Source of the DNA: Dactylorhiza incarnata
Lineage: Eukaryota > Streptophyta > Magnoliopsida > Asparagales > Orchidaceae
Direction of reading: 5' to 3'
Assembly (NCBI GenBank): GCA_033032865.1
Contig: JAWHQI010000068.1
Coordinates: 5,084,001 to 5,148,000 of the forward strand
DNA length: 64,000 nucleotides
Positions within the stretch are counted from its first letter, which is position 1; each line of letters starts with the position of its first letter. Positions 22,258 to 32,842 of the stretch are shown piece by piece. Under the pieces are notes generated by a model. The model was given only the letters and a program-made list of their open reading frames with translations. It had not been told where the DNA came from and ran no database searches. The translations under genes and the position numbers were made by a program.

Positions 22258-24573
22258 CACCCCCAGACTTAACCATTTGCACGTCTCGGGCAAACTACTC
22301 CGCTCTCCTATCGGAACAATTGGATGTTAGAGTATGATTGAGTGGTGGAGACTCATGCAAAGTCGCATGCTCACGGGCGTAGAAATACATTAGAATAGAA
22401 TTTAACTCAAAATTATATTTAACTATTTCTAAAACAGTAATTTGAAATCTAATTTACTTGGATGGTGAATCCTGGTAAATCTTTCGGTCGCGCAGAAGGG
22501 AAAATAGCGTGACTAATGAGTAGAGTTTTACTTGAATCAAAGCTCGGGACAAACTCCTAAGAAATCCATCAAAGTCGGTGTCCATAGGCTTGCACGTTCG
22601 CACTCTCTCTACTGCATGAGACGACTCGTACCTAAAATCAATAGGACTTATGGGTTATGATTGGGCTTAGGTTGATTTTAGGCTAGATAAGTAGAAGGAC
22701 GATGGGAATCACATTCAACATAACTGAGCACTCAAGAGAATTACAATCACCAATACAACAATTTCAAGAAGTACACAACACCCCCAGACTTCAACTGAAC
22801 ACTAGCTGTGTGTTAAGCCAATCATACTTTGTCTCTCTCGAGAGAATGAAATTGAAAGTTCGTTTTGAACAATTTTTTTCTTCTTTTTCTCTTTTTTTTC
22901 TTTTCTCGACAGAATTTCTTTTGTAGGCACACTAAAAACTTCTCCTTCAGCTTTTTCAAAGCTATCATACAACACGGAGATGACACCAAACATGATAGAT
23001 ATATAAAAATTTCTTTCAGCTCATTTGTTGGTGCGAAAATGGGTTTGGCCGTATGGCTTTGGTGACATTTTGGTGGAGCTAAACAAGGAGGAAAGGTAGG
23101 CTCAAGTGGGCTTGCAAAGGTGATTACATTGGTAAGGATTTCAAAAGCACAAACAGATCATGAAATGGCCTATATCACACTTTATAACGAGTACTTCAAC
23201 GCAATCGTTTCAAGAGTCGCCTAGTGCAAGTTCTAGCCACCGAGAAAGGTTGTCCTTCCTTCCGACCCTAGTAATAAGCTACTACTAGTACAGATACACT
23301 AGACCCTATGCTACCGTTGGATTCACCGGATTCACCAATAAAGTAAAATAAATTGTAGCTACTATAATAGAAATACTTAAATTACAACATTGAATTTTAT
23401 TCTACTCTAATTGAATTTCTAGGCGTGACGGGAGCACTCGACTAGAGCACTACTCGAGTCGATATTTTTCTCCACTCCTCACTCATATCCTAACAATCCA
23501 ATTCTTACGAGCGGGGAACCTTGCAGCAATACCCAATAAGCACGCGTGATCAAGTGCGCGTGAACTAGGTGCAAGTGTATGCAATGTGCACAATACAATT
23601 GAAAATTCCTAACTCAGCACATTCTAGCATGCTATGCAAAGTGTGTGCACGTGCATAGCTCGATCCTTCCCCCAGACTTGATCAAAACTAAATAAAATAG
23701 GGAATTCTGGAATAAGGAGAATATGGGTAGATTGGACCTATGCTCATAAATGAGCATGCCAGAAGTGCGATAATTCCTTCTTTAAGTTTGTCTCCCAAGA
23801 AACCCTTTTGTTTAACGTCCTTAAAGGTGGGCCAAATACCTGTATTAAAGCAGTTTATAAAGTCTAGGAATAAGCAAAAGTCAATAAATCCTAATTAATA
23901 TTACAAGCTCAAAATAAATCAGTTATAAGCTGATTTGAAGTAGTAACAACTGATGAAAGAGAAAGGTCCGGGGACCTGGTAGTAGGGGCAGAAATTAAGT
24001 AGGATGCTCAGCCTCCAACCCCAAATCTCCTCCTTTTTCGCTCTCTTCTTTTCCTCCAGTATTATGTCTTCAAAGAAGAACCGCTTGCCCCTTGTAACCA
24101 ATCCTCAAAGGGAAGCACCAACGATGATGAGGAAACAAGATGTTTCTTCACTGTACCTTCCTCATCCCGCCAGGCTTTCGGCTCTTCCATGCATAAGGTC
24201 TGATCAACCGGAGGAGGGGCATCCTGCATCCTTGTACATAAAGAAAGGGGGTCAGGAAATAAATTGGAAGAAAAACTAAAAGAAATATCATCTGAGGAGA
24301 TAATCCCGGCTTCATCCCCCATAGGGTGCGGCAAAGACAAACTGATGATATCATCGAAGATTTCACTAGACTCAACAACGCATGCAATGGCCTCCTCTAT
24401 AACTTGGACTTCCTCGCACTGGACCGAAATGGTTGCTTCGGCACAATCGAGACTGTCCTACTCCATGAGAGTGGGCACGACACTGTGCAGGTCTGCAACA
24501 TCCTGCAAATTGACCTCAATGACAATATCAGAAATAGATGTAGATTCATGTGTAGTGGGAGAAGACGTGCTTC
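22258..24573 (-). other. Non-coding internal region of element F
   Basis: About 2.3 kb with no open frame resembling a retroelement protein on either strand. Short frames near 24004-24390 overlap each other and match nothing I recognise. Confidence 0.6.
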
Positions 24574-25053
24574 TTAAGAGTTCGGGCTCACTCTCCACAC
24601 AAGGGCACAAATCCACACAAAGTGGTACATGAACCGAAGAGTTATGGGGGTCACATCTGAAACAGAGTCATGAGGGACACTGATGCACGTGTCGATTCCA
24701 GAGACTTCAAAAAGTGAAGGTGGAAGTGACACGTAACCAGAGGAGGGAGCTGTGTTTGCAGAATTCGAGGATGGGAAGATCCAGATATCCGGCTCATCGT
24801 CATCTGCCAATTGGCGAAGATAATCCGCACAGTCCTTCAAGGCGTGCTCTCTACTTTTGCAAAATAAACACTGCTTTACCGGCTTTGCCGGCACCCAAGG
24901 TGCGGTAGCCGCGTAATAGTGCGACAACAGAGGCGTAGTAGAGGAGCCAAAAGATTTATGGGCTCCGAACGGTTTCTGAACAACACCATACTCTTTGGGA
25001 CACCTATCACTAGCGTGGGATGTGTCCCCACACCAACGACATCTGATATTCAA
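24574..25053 (-). CDS. Small two-knuckle protein of element F
   Basis: The frame codes for 159 aa, starting about 115 bp downstream of the primer site. It begins almost directly with a CCHC knuckle, CRWCGDTSHASDRC (residues about 4-17). A second, CLFCKSREHALKDC, lies at about residues 62-75. Both fit C-x2-C-x4-H-x4-C, the nucleic-acid-binding fold of Gag nucleocapsids. The rest is acidic and serine-rich, with no capsid, protease or RT motif. It is the only plausible protein of this element and could bind RNA, possibly its own. Alternatively it is a leftover gag fragment. That the frame is real is likely, given both knuckles; its function is unknown. Confidence 0.65.
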   Translation of the reverse strand: MNIRCRWCGDTSHASDRCPKEYGVVQKPFGAHKSFGSSTTPLLSHYYAATAPWVPAKPVKQCLFCKSREHALKDCADYLRQLADDDEPDIWIFPSSNSANTAPSSGYVSLPPSLFEVSGIDTCISVPHDSVSDVTPITLRFMYHFVWICALVWRVSPNS

Positions 25054-25168
25054 ATGTGCCCATATGATACAGAAGAAGAAAATAGCATGAAAAAGAGTAA
25101 ATTAAAAAGGAATAAAAGACCCAATCGAAAACAATCGATTGACAACCAAAATCTCATCACGCCTGCAT

Positions 25169-25186
25169 TCCCCGGCAACGGCGCCA
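25169..25186 (-). promoter_or_regulatory. tRNA-Asp-type primer-binding site of element F
   Basis: The minus strand reads TGGCGCCGTTGCCGGGGA, the primer site known from Athila and Tat elements. It is six bases from the LTR end at 25193. Confidence 0.92.
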
Positions 25187-25192
25187 AAAACT

Positions 25193-25437
25193 TGATGCGT
25201 ATTCGGCAAGTGCACCGGTCGCTGTCAAGTAATAAAATTGGGAATAGCTTCCCCGAATATCGTCTCTCAAGGAATGCAGGTTCTGGTGAACGAAACGCGT
25301 GGTGAATCGATTGTCACACGAGCAAATAAAGTAAAAACAAGAGCATTGTGATTTGGTTCCTAAGCTAATGGGGAAAAGAGAGATGCGGGTCAAAACTCCG
25401 CTTCGCAAGGCAGGATGGATGCAATGACCAGGATGCC
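25193..25437 (-). repeat. 5' LTR of element F, part 1 (split by G)
   Basis: This is the first 245 bp (plus-strand order) of the right LTR, beginning TGATGCGTATTCGGC. It ends at ATGCC (25433-25437), the target duplication of copia G. It resumes at 45461. Confidence 0.9.
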
Positions 25438-26601
25438 TGTTAAAATTTTTGATTTGAATCATTTAGGAGTAAGCAGGAGTTACATCAACTGAGTTAAAGC
25501 CAAACAACCACAATGCCACACAGCAACACAAGAAACTTTATTGAAACACAATCTTCATTTACATTGCGAGGTATACATGGCGAGACATGATTCATCAGAA
25601 TCACGGAGATGAGAAGAACAAAACACACCAAAATAAATCTGGCGGCTAGACAAGCTGAGACCGCACAGACCGCTCGACTCCAGAGGTCGCCCGGCTTGAC
25701 TTGAGATTGCACGAATAGAAACCGGACAGACTGCCAGCACTGCAAGACCTCACCTCAGACCGCACGAACTGGAGCTTATTGGAACGAAGAACTGAAGCTG
25801 TCGCCAGACCGCAACTCAGATCGCCTAACCGCTGAAGGTCGCCTGATCGCTGAGCTCGCTGCGAACATCACAAGAACGAACATAAACCAGTTCGCAGACA
25901 GACCGCTGCCAAACTATTTGTTCAAGCCGCTGGGAATCACAAAGGAAGAAGACCGCAACCTGCTGATTGCAAACCTGCAAACACAACAAACAGTCAGCTC
26001 GCTTCCGAGACCTCCCGACCTCAAAGTGAGACCACACGAATTAACCCAGGCTCAGTTCTTACAGTTCTCGTTAGGAATGACGGGCCCTGCACTTCTATTT
26101 ATAGGCGGGTAGACGGATGTCGTCGCCGCACAGGAGAGATACAATCACCACCCGTCAGATCGCCAGAGGTCACATAATGCAGACCGCGTGATCAGACCTC
26201 TTGGACGATCATCCGACCAAGACGCAGATCAGCAGACAAAATCACGCACAGGTCGCGCGAACACGAGACCGCGCGGTCACAAAGGTACTCCTTCCTTAGA
26301 CCACCAGGAGCAAACCAGGAACCATCTGGCCGACTTAGAACAAGTTGCCAGATCGCTAAGCACAAACCGCCAGGACAGGCGGTCACACATAGGAACAGAC
26401 CGCCCGGTCTTCCAACAAGGAAGACAAGCCAACCAGCACACCAGCTCGGGAACAGACCGCAACTACAAAGAACAAACCGGAACAACCAGCAGACCGCCAG
26501 AACAAACCGGCAGAGCCAGACCGGCAGATAACATACACAAGCCGCGCGGTCTCCCAAACCAGACCGCCCGGTCTCCTCCACTCCACTTCAAAATTTCAAC
26601 A
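25438..26601 (-). repeat. 3' LTR of element G
   Basis: The LTR is 1,164 bp and reads TGTTAAAATTTT...ATTTCAACA on the plus strand. It has a TATA box (CCTATAAATAG, 26095-26105 minus) and many inverted GACCGC motifs, including GACCGCGCGGTC at 26267-26278 and GACCGCCCGGTC at 26398-26409 and 26562-26573. Confidence 0.9.
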
Positions 26602-26610
26602 CTCCCCCTT
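26602..26610 (-). promoter_or_regulatory. Polypurine tract of element G
   Basis: AAGGGGGAG on the minus strand directly abuts the 3' LTR, in the position of the plus-strand primer. Confidence 0.85.
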
Positions 26611-28254
26611 GAAGTGGGAAGTGGAGACCAGCCCGAGTAAACTCCGCAACCGTGTGAACGGTCCCTTTGACAGCGGCTTTGTGAAGATGTCTGCGACATT
26701 GTCCACACTCCGAACATGCTCGACCATAAGAGATCCTCCCAACACCTTTTCACGAATGAAATGGTGCTCAATCTCAATATGCTTGGTCCTTGCGTGACAA
26801 ACTGGATTATTAACCAGCTTGAGAGCACTCTCATTGTCCCCGCGTAGCATAGTGGGACCTCAAACCTCCTCATGAACGTCCTCTACCAACCTCCTGAGCC
26901 AAACGACTTCCTGAGCTACCAAGGCCGAAGCCTTGTATTCCGCTTCTGTGGTAGATACGGACACTGAGTCCTGCTTTTTGCTGCACCAAGAGATAGCTGT
27001 GGGGCCCATCATAAAGACATAACCAGACGTTGATCTCCGATCATCCACGTCTCCCCCGTAGTCAGCATCCATGTATCCATGCAACTCCAAGCTTGACCCT
27101 CTCCTAAATAGGAGACCCAAATCAGAGGTCGACTTCACAAATTTCAGAATCCCTTTCGCCGCCAGAAGATGAGGCTTCCGTGGCTCCACCATGTACCGAC
27201 TCACTTTGCCAACTACATAAGCAATATCAGGCCTCGTGATGGTCAAGTAAATCAAGCTCCCAACTAGAGCTCGGAACACCAACGGATCAGATAGAACTCT
27301 TCCGTCATCCTTCCGAAGTTTATGATTCTGTTCCAGAGGTATAAAGCTGCTCTTCCCTTCTTCCATGCCAAATTGTTGAACGATCCGCTCCGCATATCCT
27401 TCCTGAGAAATGAGCACTCCGCTCTCCCGCCTCTAGACCTCGAGTCCAAGGTAATGGTGAAGCTCCCCCAGATCCTTCATCTCGAACCTGATAGCAAGCT
27501 CAGCTCTCAGCCTTGCTACTGCCTCCTTCGAGTTCCCGGTGACAATCATGTCATCCACATACAACAGCACAATAACCCGAAGCGCCCCCTCCTTCTTGAC
27601 GAACAAGCTGGAATCAGATTCTGAAGCAAAGAACCCGCAGAATAAGAGATACTCCGCGATCTTCCCATACCACGCCCGAGGCGCTTGCTTCAACCCATAT
27701 AAGGCCTTCTTCAGTTTGCAGACGTAGTTCGGACGATCCTCTGAAATGAAACCCGGCGGCTGGATCATGAAGATATCCTTGTCAATCTCTCCGTATAAGA
27801 AGGCATTCTTAACATCAAGCTACCAAATCTCCCATCCTCAAGATGCCGCCAAAGCAATAACAAATCAGACCGAAGTCATCTTTGCCACTGGACTAAACAT
27901 CTCATCGTAATCTTCACCATACTGCTGTGAGAACGCGCGAGCTACCAGGCGAGCCTTGTATCGCTCGATCGTGCCGTCAGCTTTCTTCTTGAGCTTGTAA
28001 ACCCATTTGCATGTTACAGGGGTAATGCCCTTTGGCCTGGGCACTAGAGACCAAGTATCATTCTTCTTGAGAGCATCCATCTCCTCTTGCATAGCAATAT
28101 CCCACTGCTTCACGCCTTTGGCTTTCTCAAAGCTCGACGGCTCCCTCTCATCCAAGCGACCAACGAAGAAACATGAGACGAAGCTCACCATGTTTCCTCC
28201 TGTGTATCGATCTGGTGGCTTGATAGTCCTCTTCGACCTCCTAAGAGGTTGCAC
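26611..28254 (-). pseudogene. pol: RT-RNase H of element G (in-frame stops)
   Basis: This copia reverse transcriptase runs from MQEEMDALKKNDTWSLVPRP through KWVYKLKKKADGTIERYKARLVA-type motifs (in pieces) to the catalytic YVDD (LYVDDMIVTGNS). RNase H follows (DADYGGD, STTEAEYKA, GDNESALKL, VDNVADIFTKPLS). All segments share one frame, but stops interrupt it: three near 27865, 27826 and 27811, one at 27433-27435 and one at about 26860. Where the related element I is readable, two of these look like CGA to TGA and CAG to TAG, changes expected from deamination of methylated cytosine. Confidence 0.9.
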
Positions 28255-28282
28255 CTGCTAAACACCTCTTCAGCTGCTTCTT

Positions 28283-29402
28283 CTATGCAAGCTCCTCTTC
28301 GAGACGAACTTGGAGCATCGCTCCTCTGCTTCCAGAACCTGAAGCCTCCATCTCAGAACTTGACACAACTGGAGCTCCTGGTGAAACAGGCAACTCCACT
28401 TGAAGACTTCCCGCAGCTTTCCCTGCTTCATCAACCCTGCTCTCCGGTAGTTCAACTCCTGAACTCCCCTTGTAGGAAGTCACTTCATCGAACACCACAT
28501 CCCGAGACACCACTGATCTCCGTGTCTCAGGATCCATGCACCTCCATCCTTTCTTCCGCTCATCATACCCAACATAGACTAGCTTCCTTGCTTTCACATC
28601 TAGCTTTGTCCGAAGAGCATCAGGAATATGCACATAGCAGGTTGACCCGAACACCCGAAGGTGTGCAACATTCGGTTTCTCCTTGAACATCAGTTCGTGA
28701 GGGGTCTTCATGTTGATAGGACTTAGAGGCATTCTGTTGATGAAGTAAGCCGCACAAGACATTCCCTCCGCCCAAAAGGACTTTGGGATACTCTTGGCAT
28801 GAAGCCAGCATTTGCAGGTTTCCGTCAGATGATGGATCTTCCTCTCCGCAACGCCATTCTGCTGTGGAGTATGGGCACAAGTGAGCTCTCTCCGAACGCC
28901 GTGTTTCCTGCAAAAACTTGAGAACTCACCAGAGGTGAACTCCCCACCATTGTCAGTTCTCAATTTCTTCACCCGCAGGCCAAACCGACCTTCCACCAGC
29001 TCCTTGAACTCCACAAACTTCGCAAAGGCTTCCGACGTCTCTTTCAGAAAATACACCCAGACATATCTGGTGTAATCATCAATCAACACCAACATATATC
29101 TATTACCTCCAAGGCTTGGGGTGGCAGTCGGTCCCATCAAATCACCGTGAAAGCACTCCAACGGCGCTTTGCATCTTGTTTGTGATTTATCAAATGGAAG
29201 TCGATGAGACTTACCAAAGTGACATCCAGCACAAACAAAAAGAGGACAAGCTAGGAAAGCCCTTGACAAGGCCCCTTACCGCCATTGCCTTCAATTTGTC
29301 CATGCCAACATGCCCCAACCTTTCATGCCAGATAGCGGCGCTATCGTTGGTCTTCATCTTATCAACATAGGTACTTGTCGATAACACGAACAAGTCCTTC
29401 AC
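28283..29402 (-). pseudogene. pol: Integrase of element G (frameshifted)
   Basis: The GAG-pre-integrase zinc region (WHERLGHVGMDKL, then CAGCHFGKSH) is split by a frameshift near 29215-29269. The catalytic core follows with D in HGDLMGP, D in RTDNGGEF and E in NGVAERK, so the DDE triad is intact. A serine-rich linker leads to RT, with a further frameshift between 28283 and 28254. A stop at 29448 separates it from protease. Confidence 0.9.
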
Positions 29403-29447
29403 CCTCTTTCCAACATGGATAACATCTTCCCTAATCTCCAGTTGAGT

Positions 29448-30668
29448 TTAAAGAAACTTCACTTCTGTTGGGCCAAACAGAACGTGATAACCAACATCGA
29501 CCGCATTGGTCACAGAGAAAAGATTCTTCTTCATACCAGGCATGTGATAAACACTCCTCAAGGTGAGTGGACCCTTATCACTGCTCAGGGAGACAATACC
29601 TTCTTGTTCGACAACATGAACAGAATTATCAGCCGTAATGATAGCATCGTTACCTGAGTAAGGCGCCAAAGAAGAGAACTTTGATTCATCCCCGGTGAGA
29701 TGATGTCCACACCCTGAATCAACAATCCAATCCTCTTCGAATTTGATGGCAGCCAAGGCCTTAACGGGCATCGCCGTCATATTAGCAGCAAAGGCTCCTC
29801 CCCATCCAGCTTCATCAGACTTTGACTTCTCCTTCTCTGCTATATGTCCCGACTGAAGATTAACCCGGCAATCTTTCTTGAAGTGGCCGGTCTTATTGCA
29901 CCTGAAGCACCTTGGTCCATCTCCCTTCTTCTTCCCATCAGACTTAGGAGCATAACCACTATCCTGCTGACTTGAAGTAGAGGGTCCATCATAACCCGGC
30001 TTCTTCTTCTCCCACTTCTTCTTCTTCCCAGAGAACAACACATCACTATCTCCCCCAGAGATAGAAGTCCTCGCCATCTGTCTTGCCAAACTTTCTTGCG
30101 AAGCAAGTAAGTTCTCCAGCTCCAACAGAGATGGTTGATTTGCCCAACCTTGAACTGAAGTCACAAAGGAAAGATACTCCTTCCGCAACCCGCGGATGAT
30201 ATGCCTCTTCAGTTTTGTCTCTGAGATGGGCTCATCAGGGTCCAATGCAGAAATCTCTGCTGTGAGGTTCTTCATCTTGAGAAAGAAGGTAGAAATAGAA
30301 AGATCGCCTTGAGAGTCCTTCGCCAACTCATTTTCAAGAAACTGTAGCCGAGCTACATTCTTCTTATTGAACAGCCCATCCAAAGACATCCAAATCTCAG
30401 CAGCAGATTTACATCCGATGATGTGATCAAACAGCTCCGGTGAGATAGCCCTCTTGAGAGTGAACTCTGCCTTAGCATTCGTCCTCCTCCAAAGTCTCAC
30501 CTCTGCCATATTATCTCCTGCTAGAAACACCTCTTGTATGTCTTCTCCTCCAACTATCTCCCAAAGATCCTTGCCAAGTAAATAGCTCTCCATACATGAC
30601 CTCCATTTCTTATAGTTAGTCGATGTAAGGAGTTCAATACCAAGCCCTCTTGCGAATCCGCCTTCCAT
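29448..30668 (-). CDS. gag: Gag-protease of element G
   Basis: The frame is 406 aa, open from the ATG at 30668, which follows the primer site by about 80 bp. The N-terminal half is a copia capsid of the DUF4219/UBN2 type (LTSTNYKKWRSCMESYLLG near residue 14, and HIIGCKSAAEIWMSL). Residues about 260-275 hold the knuckle CFRCNKTGHFKKDC. The protease motif IVDSGCGHHLTG lies at about residue 318, with catalytic DSG. The frame ends with TAA at 29448, where the polyprotein should continue into integrase, so the product would be Gag plus a truncated protease. Confidence 0.88.
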   Translation of the reverse strand: MEGGFARGLGIELLTSTNYKKWRSCMESYLLGKDLWEIVGGEDIQEVFLAGDNMAEVRLWRRTNAKAEFTLKRAISPELFDHIIGCKSAAEIWMSLDGLFNKKNVARLQFLENELAKDSQGDLSISTFFLKMKNLTAEISALDPDEPISETKLKRHIIRGLRKEYLSFVTSVQGWANQPSLLELENLLASQESLARQMARTSISGGDSDVLFSGKKKKWEKKKPGYDGPSTSSQQDSGYAPKSDGKKKGDGPRCFRCNKTGHFKKDCRVNLQSGHIAEKEKSKSDEAGWGGAFAANMTAMPVKALAAIKFEEDWIVDSGCGHHLTGDESKFSSLAPYSGNDAIITADNSVHVVEQEGIVSLSSDKGPLTLRSVYHMPGMKKNLFSVTNAVDVGYHVLFGPTEVKFL

Positions 30669-30745
30669 GGCAATCTACGTGGTCTCTTCTTCACAAAGAC
30701 GATGGAAACTCAAGTAGATCACTGCTTATCCACTCCAACAACCTC

Positions 30746-30757
30746 GCTCTGATACTC
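30746..30757 (-). promoter_or_regulatory. Degenerate iMet primer site of element G
   Basis: The minus strand reads GAGTATCAGAGC where TGGTATCAGAGC is expected. The adjoining LTR terminus is also altered (GGTTAAATT for TGTTAAAATT). Confidence 0.75.
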
Positions 30758-31466
30758 GGTTAAATTTTTTGATTTGAATCGTTTAGGAGTAAGCAGGAGT
30801 TGCATCAACTGAGTTAAAGCCAAACAACCACAATGCCACACAGCAACACAAGAAACTTTATTGAAACACAATCTTCATTTACATTGCGAGGTATACATGT
30901 CGAGACATGATTCATAAGAATCACGGAGATGAGATGAACAAAACACACCAAAATAAATCTGGCGGCTAGACAAGCTGAGACCGCACGGACCGCTCGACTC
31001 CAAAGGTCTCCCGGCTTGACCTGAGATCGCACGAACAGAAACTGGACAGACTGCCAGCACTGCATGACCGCACCTCAGACCGCACGAACTGGAGCTTATT
31101 GGAACGAAGAACTGAAGCTGGCACTAGACCGCAACTCAGATCGCCTAACCGCTGAAGGTCGCCTGATCGCTGAGCTCGCTGCGAACAGCACAAGAATGAA
31201 CATAAACCAGTTCGCAGACAGACCGCTGCCGAACTATTTGTTCAATCCGCTGGGAATCACCAAAGAAGAAGACCGCAACCTGCTGATCGCAAACCTGCAA
31301 ACACAACAAACAGTCAGCTCGCTTCCGAGACCGCCCGACCTCAAAGTGAGACCGCACGAATTAACCCAGGCACAGTTCTTACAGTTCTCGTTAGGAATGA
31401 CGGGCCCTGCACCTCTATTTATAGGCGGGTAGACGGATGTCGTCACCATACAGGAGAGATACAATC
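30758..31466 (-). repeat. 5' LTR of element G, part 1 (split by A)
   Basis: This matches 25438-26151. It breaks at CAATC (31462-31466), the target duplication of element A, and continues at 44976. Confidence 0.9.
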
Positions 31467-31674
31467 TGTACAACCCCGATGTTCGCCACTCGCGCTCAAG
31501 GAGGCGAGCCCAGAGGGGCGAACCCTGATCTCCGGCGAGGTAGGTCAAGGAAGAGCAAGAGACTGCGCAGGCGAGCGAGCCCAGCGGAGGGGAGTTAACC
31601 AGCTTCCTTGAAACTCGCCGAGGTGGCGCAGGCTCGCGAGCTCCACTCGCGAGGAAGGCCATTTTGGGGTACAG

Positions 31675-32110
31675 TTAGCCATTTTGGGGTACAGTTAGCC
31701 ATTTTGGGGTGCGGATAGCCATCCTGGGGTTCGCCGACCCAGAGGCTCGCGAGGGCAGTGTATGCGAGCCCGACCGGTTAAGGAGGAAGCTCGCCAGGCG
31801 AGCCCGGAACCTCTTGGGGTACAGTTAGCCATTTTGGGGTGCGGATAGCCATCCTGGGGTTCGCCGACCCAGAGGCTCGCGAGGGCAGTGTATGCGAGCC
31901 CGACCGGTTAAGGAGGAAGCTCGCCAGGCGAGCCCGGAACCTCTTGGGGTACAGTTAGCCATTTTGGGGTGCGGATAGCCATCCTGGGGTTCGCCGACCC
32001 AGAGGCTCGCGAGGGCAGTGTATGCGAGCCCGACCGGTTAAGGAGGAAGCTCGCCAGGCGAGCCCGGAACCTCTTGGGGTACAGTTAGCCATTTTGGGGT
32101 GCAGTTAGCC
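31675..32110 (+). repeat. 130-bp tandem repeat inside LTR of A
   Basis: Units begin GCGGATAGCC at 31711, 31841 and 31971, a period of 130 bp, with a diverged partial fourth. The same block is in the 3' LTR at about 43864-44300. Confidence 0.95.
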
Positions 32111-32481
32111 ATCCTGGGGTTCGCCGACCCGGGGGTTCGCGAGCTCCGCTCGCGAGGGCAGTCGGCTTGGCCGGGTCGCTAGGAGCGAGCCCAACCATCC
32201 GAGGAAGGGGTCCGCTAGGCGAGCCCGCCTCGAGTGAGAGTTGATAATACCTCTGGAGTTCACCGACCTAGAGGCTCGCGAGCTCCACTCGCGAGGGAGG
32301 TCGCGAAGCGGGCTGGCTCGCCCCGTAGAGGTCCAGGAAGGGATTTTTACCAAGAGGCCCCCGGTGGTCTGCACCTAGCCTCTCTAAACAGCGGAGTTTG
32401 GCTGTTAGCAGACCAATCCGGGGTGCGGATAGTAAGATTGGACAGCGGGATTTGGCTATTGACAGACCACAAAATTGAAAT

Positions 32482-32490
32482 CTATAAATA
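32482..32490 (+). promoter_or_regulatory. TATA box of element A 5' LTR
   Basis: CTATAAATA lies 300 bp before the LTR end; the genomic transcript would start near 32515. Confidence 0.78.
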
Positions 32491-32788
32491 GACCTCAAAG
32501 GGCACCTTGGAAGAGAGGGTTCTTTATCTGAGCTCTTCTCTCCCTAGGTCGCTTTGGTTTGGGCTCTCTAGCTCTCCAAGGTGCCCGAGTCTTAGCTTTG
32601 GCTTGGGAGGGGAAGCGCTCAACGATCTTCCGGGTTAGTGGAGGGACCTCCTCGCTGAGACTAGGGTCTTCGTTCTTTGCTCGAGTCGTCAACCTTACCT
32701 CTCCTGAGGGACCGGTAAGGGCTAGCTGCCCCTCATCTCGGTGAGGGCCCCGAGCTCCACTCGAGACCGAGAAATCGGTTTCAACATT

Positions 32789-32806
32789 TTGGTGCGGTGA
32801 GCGTGG
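32789..32806 (+). promoter_or_regulatory. Primer-binding site of element A
   Basis: TTGGTGCGGTGAGCGTGG follows the LTR end by two to three bases. Element B has the same core. It is not the iMet or Asp type, and the tRNA is not assigned. Confidence 0.7.
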
Positions 32807-32842
32807 AGCGCGGCTGGTTCGAGAAAGTCCCAAGGAAGAGTT

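Larger units (their letters stand above)
31467..32786 (+). repeat. 5' LTR of element A
   Basis: The LTR is 1,320 bp, TGTACAACCCC...TTTCAACA. A TATA box, CTATAAATA, is at 32482-32490. U3 holds a 130-bp tandem block and repeated CTCGCGAG palindromes. Confidence 0.97.

Noticed and set aside
22258..24573. A hidden gag-pol in F
   Set aside because: No RT, protease, integrase or capsid motif in any frame; the interval is too short.
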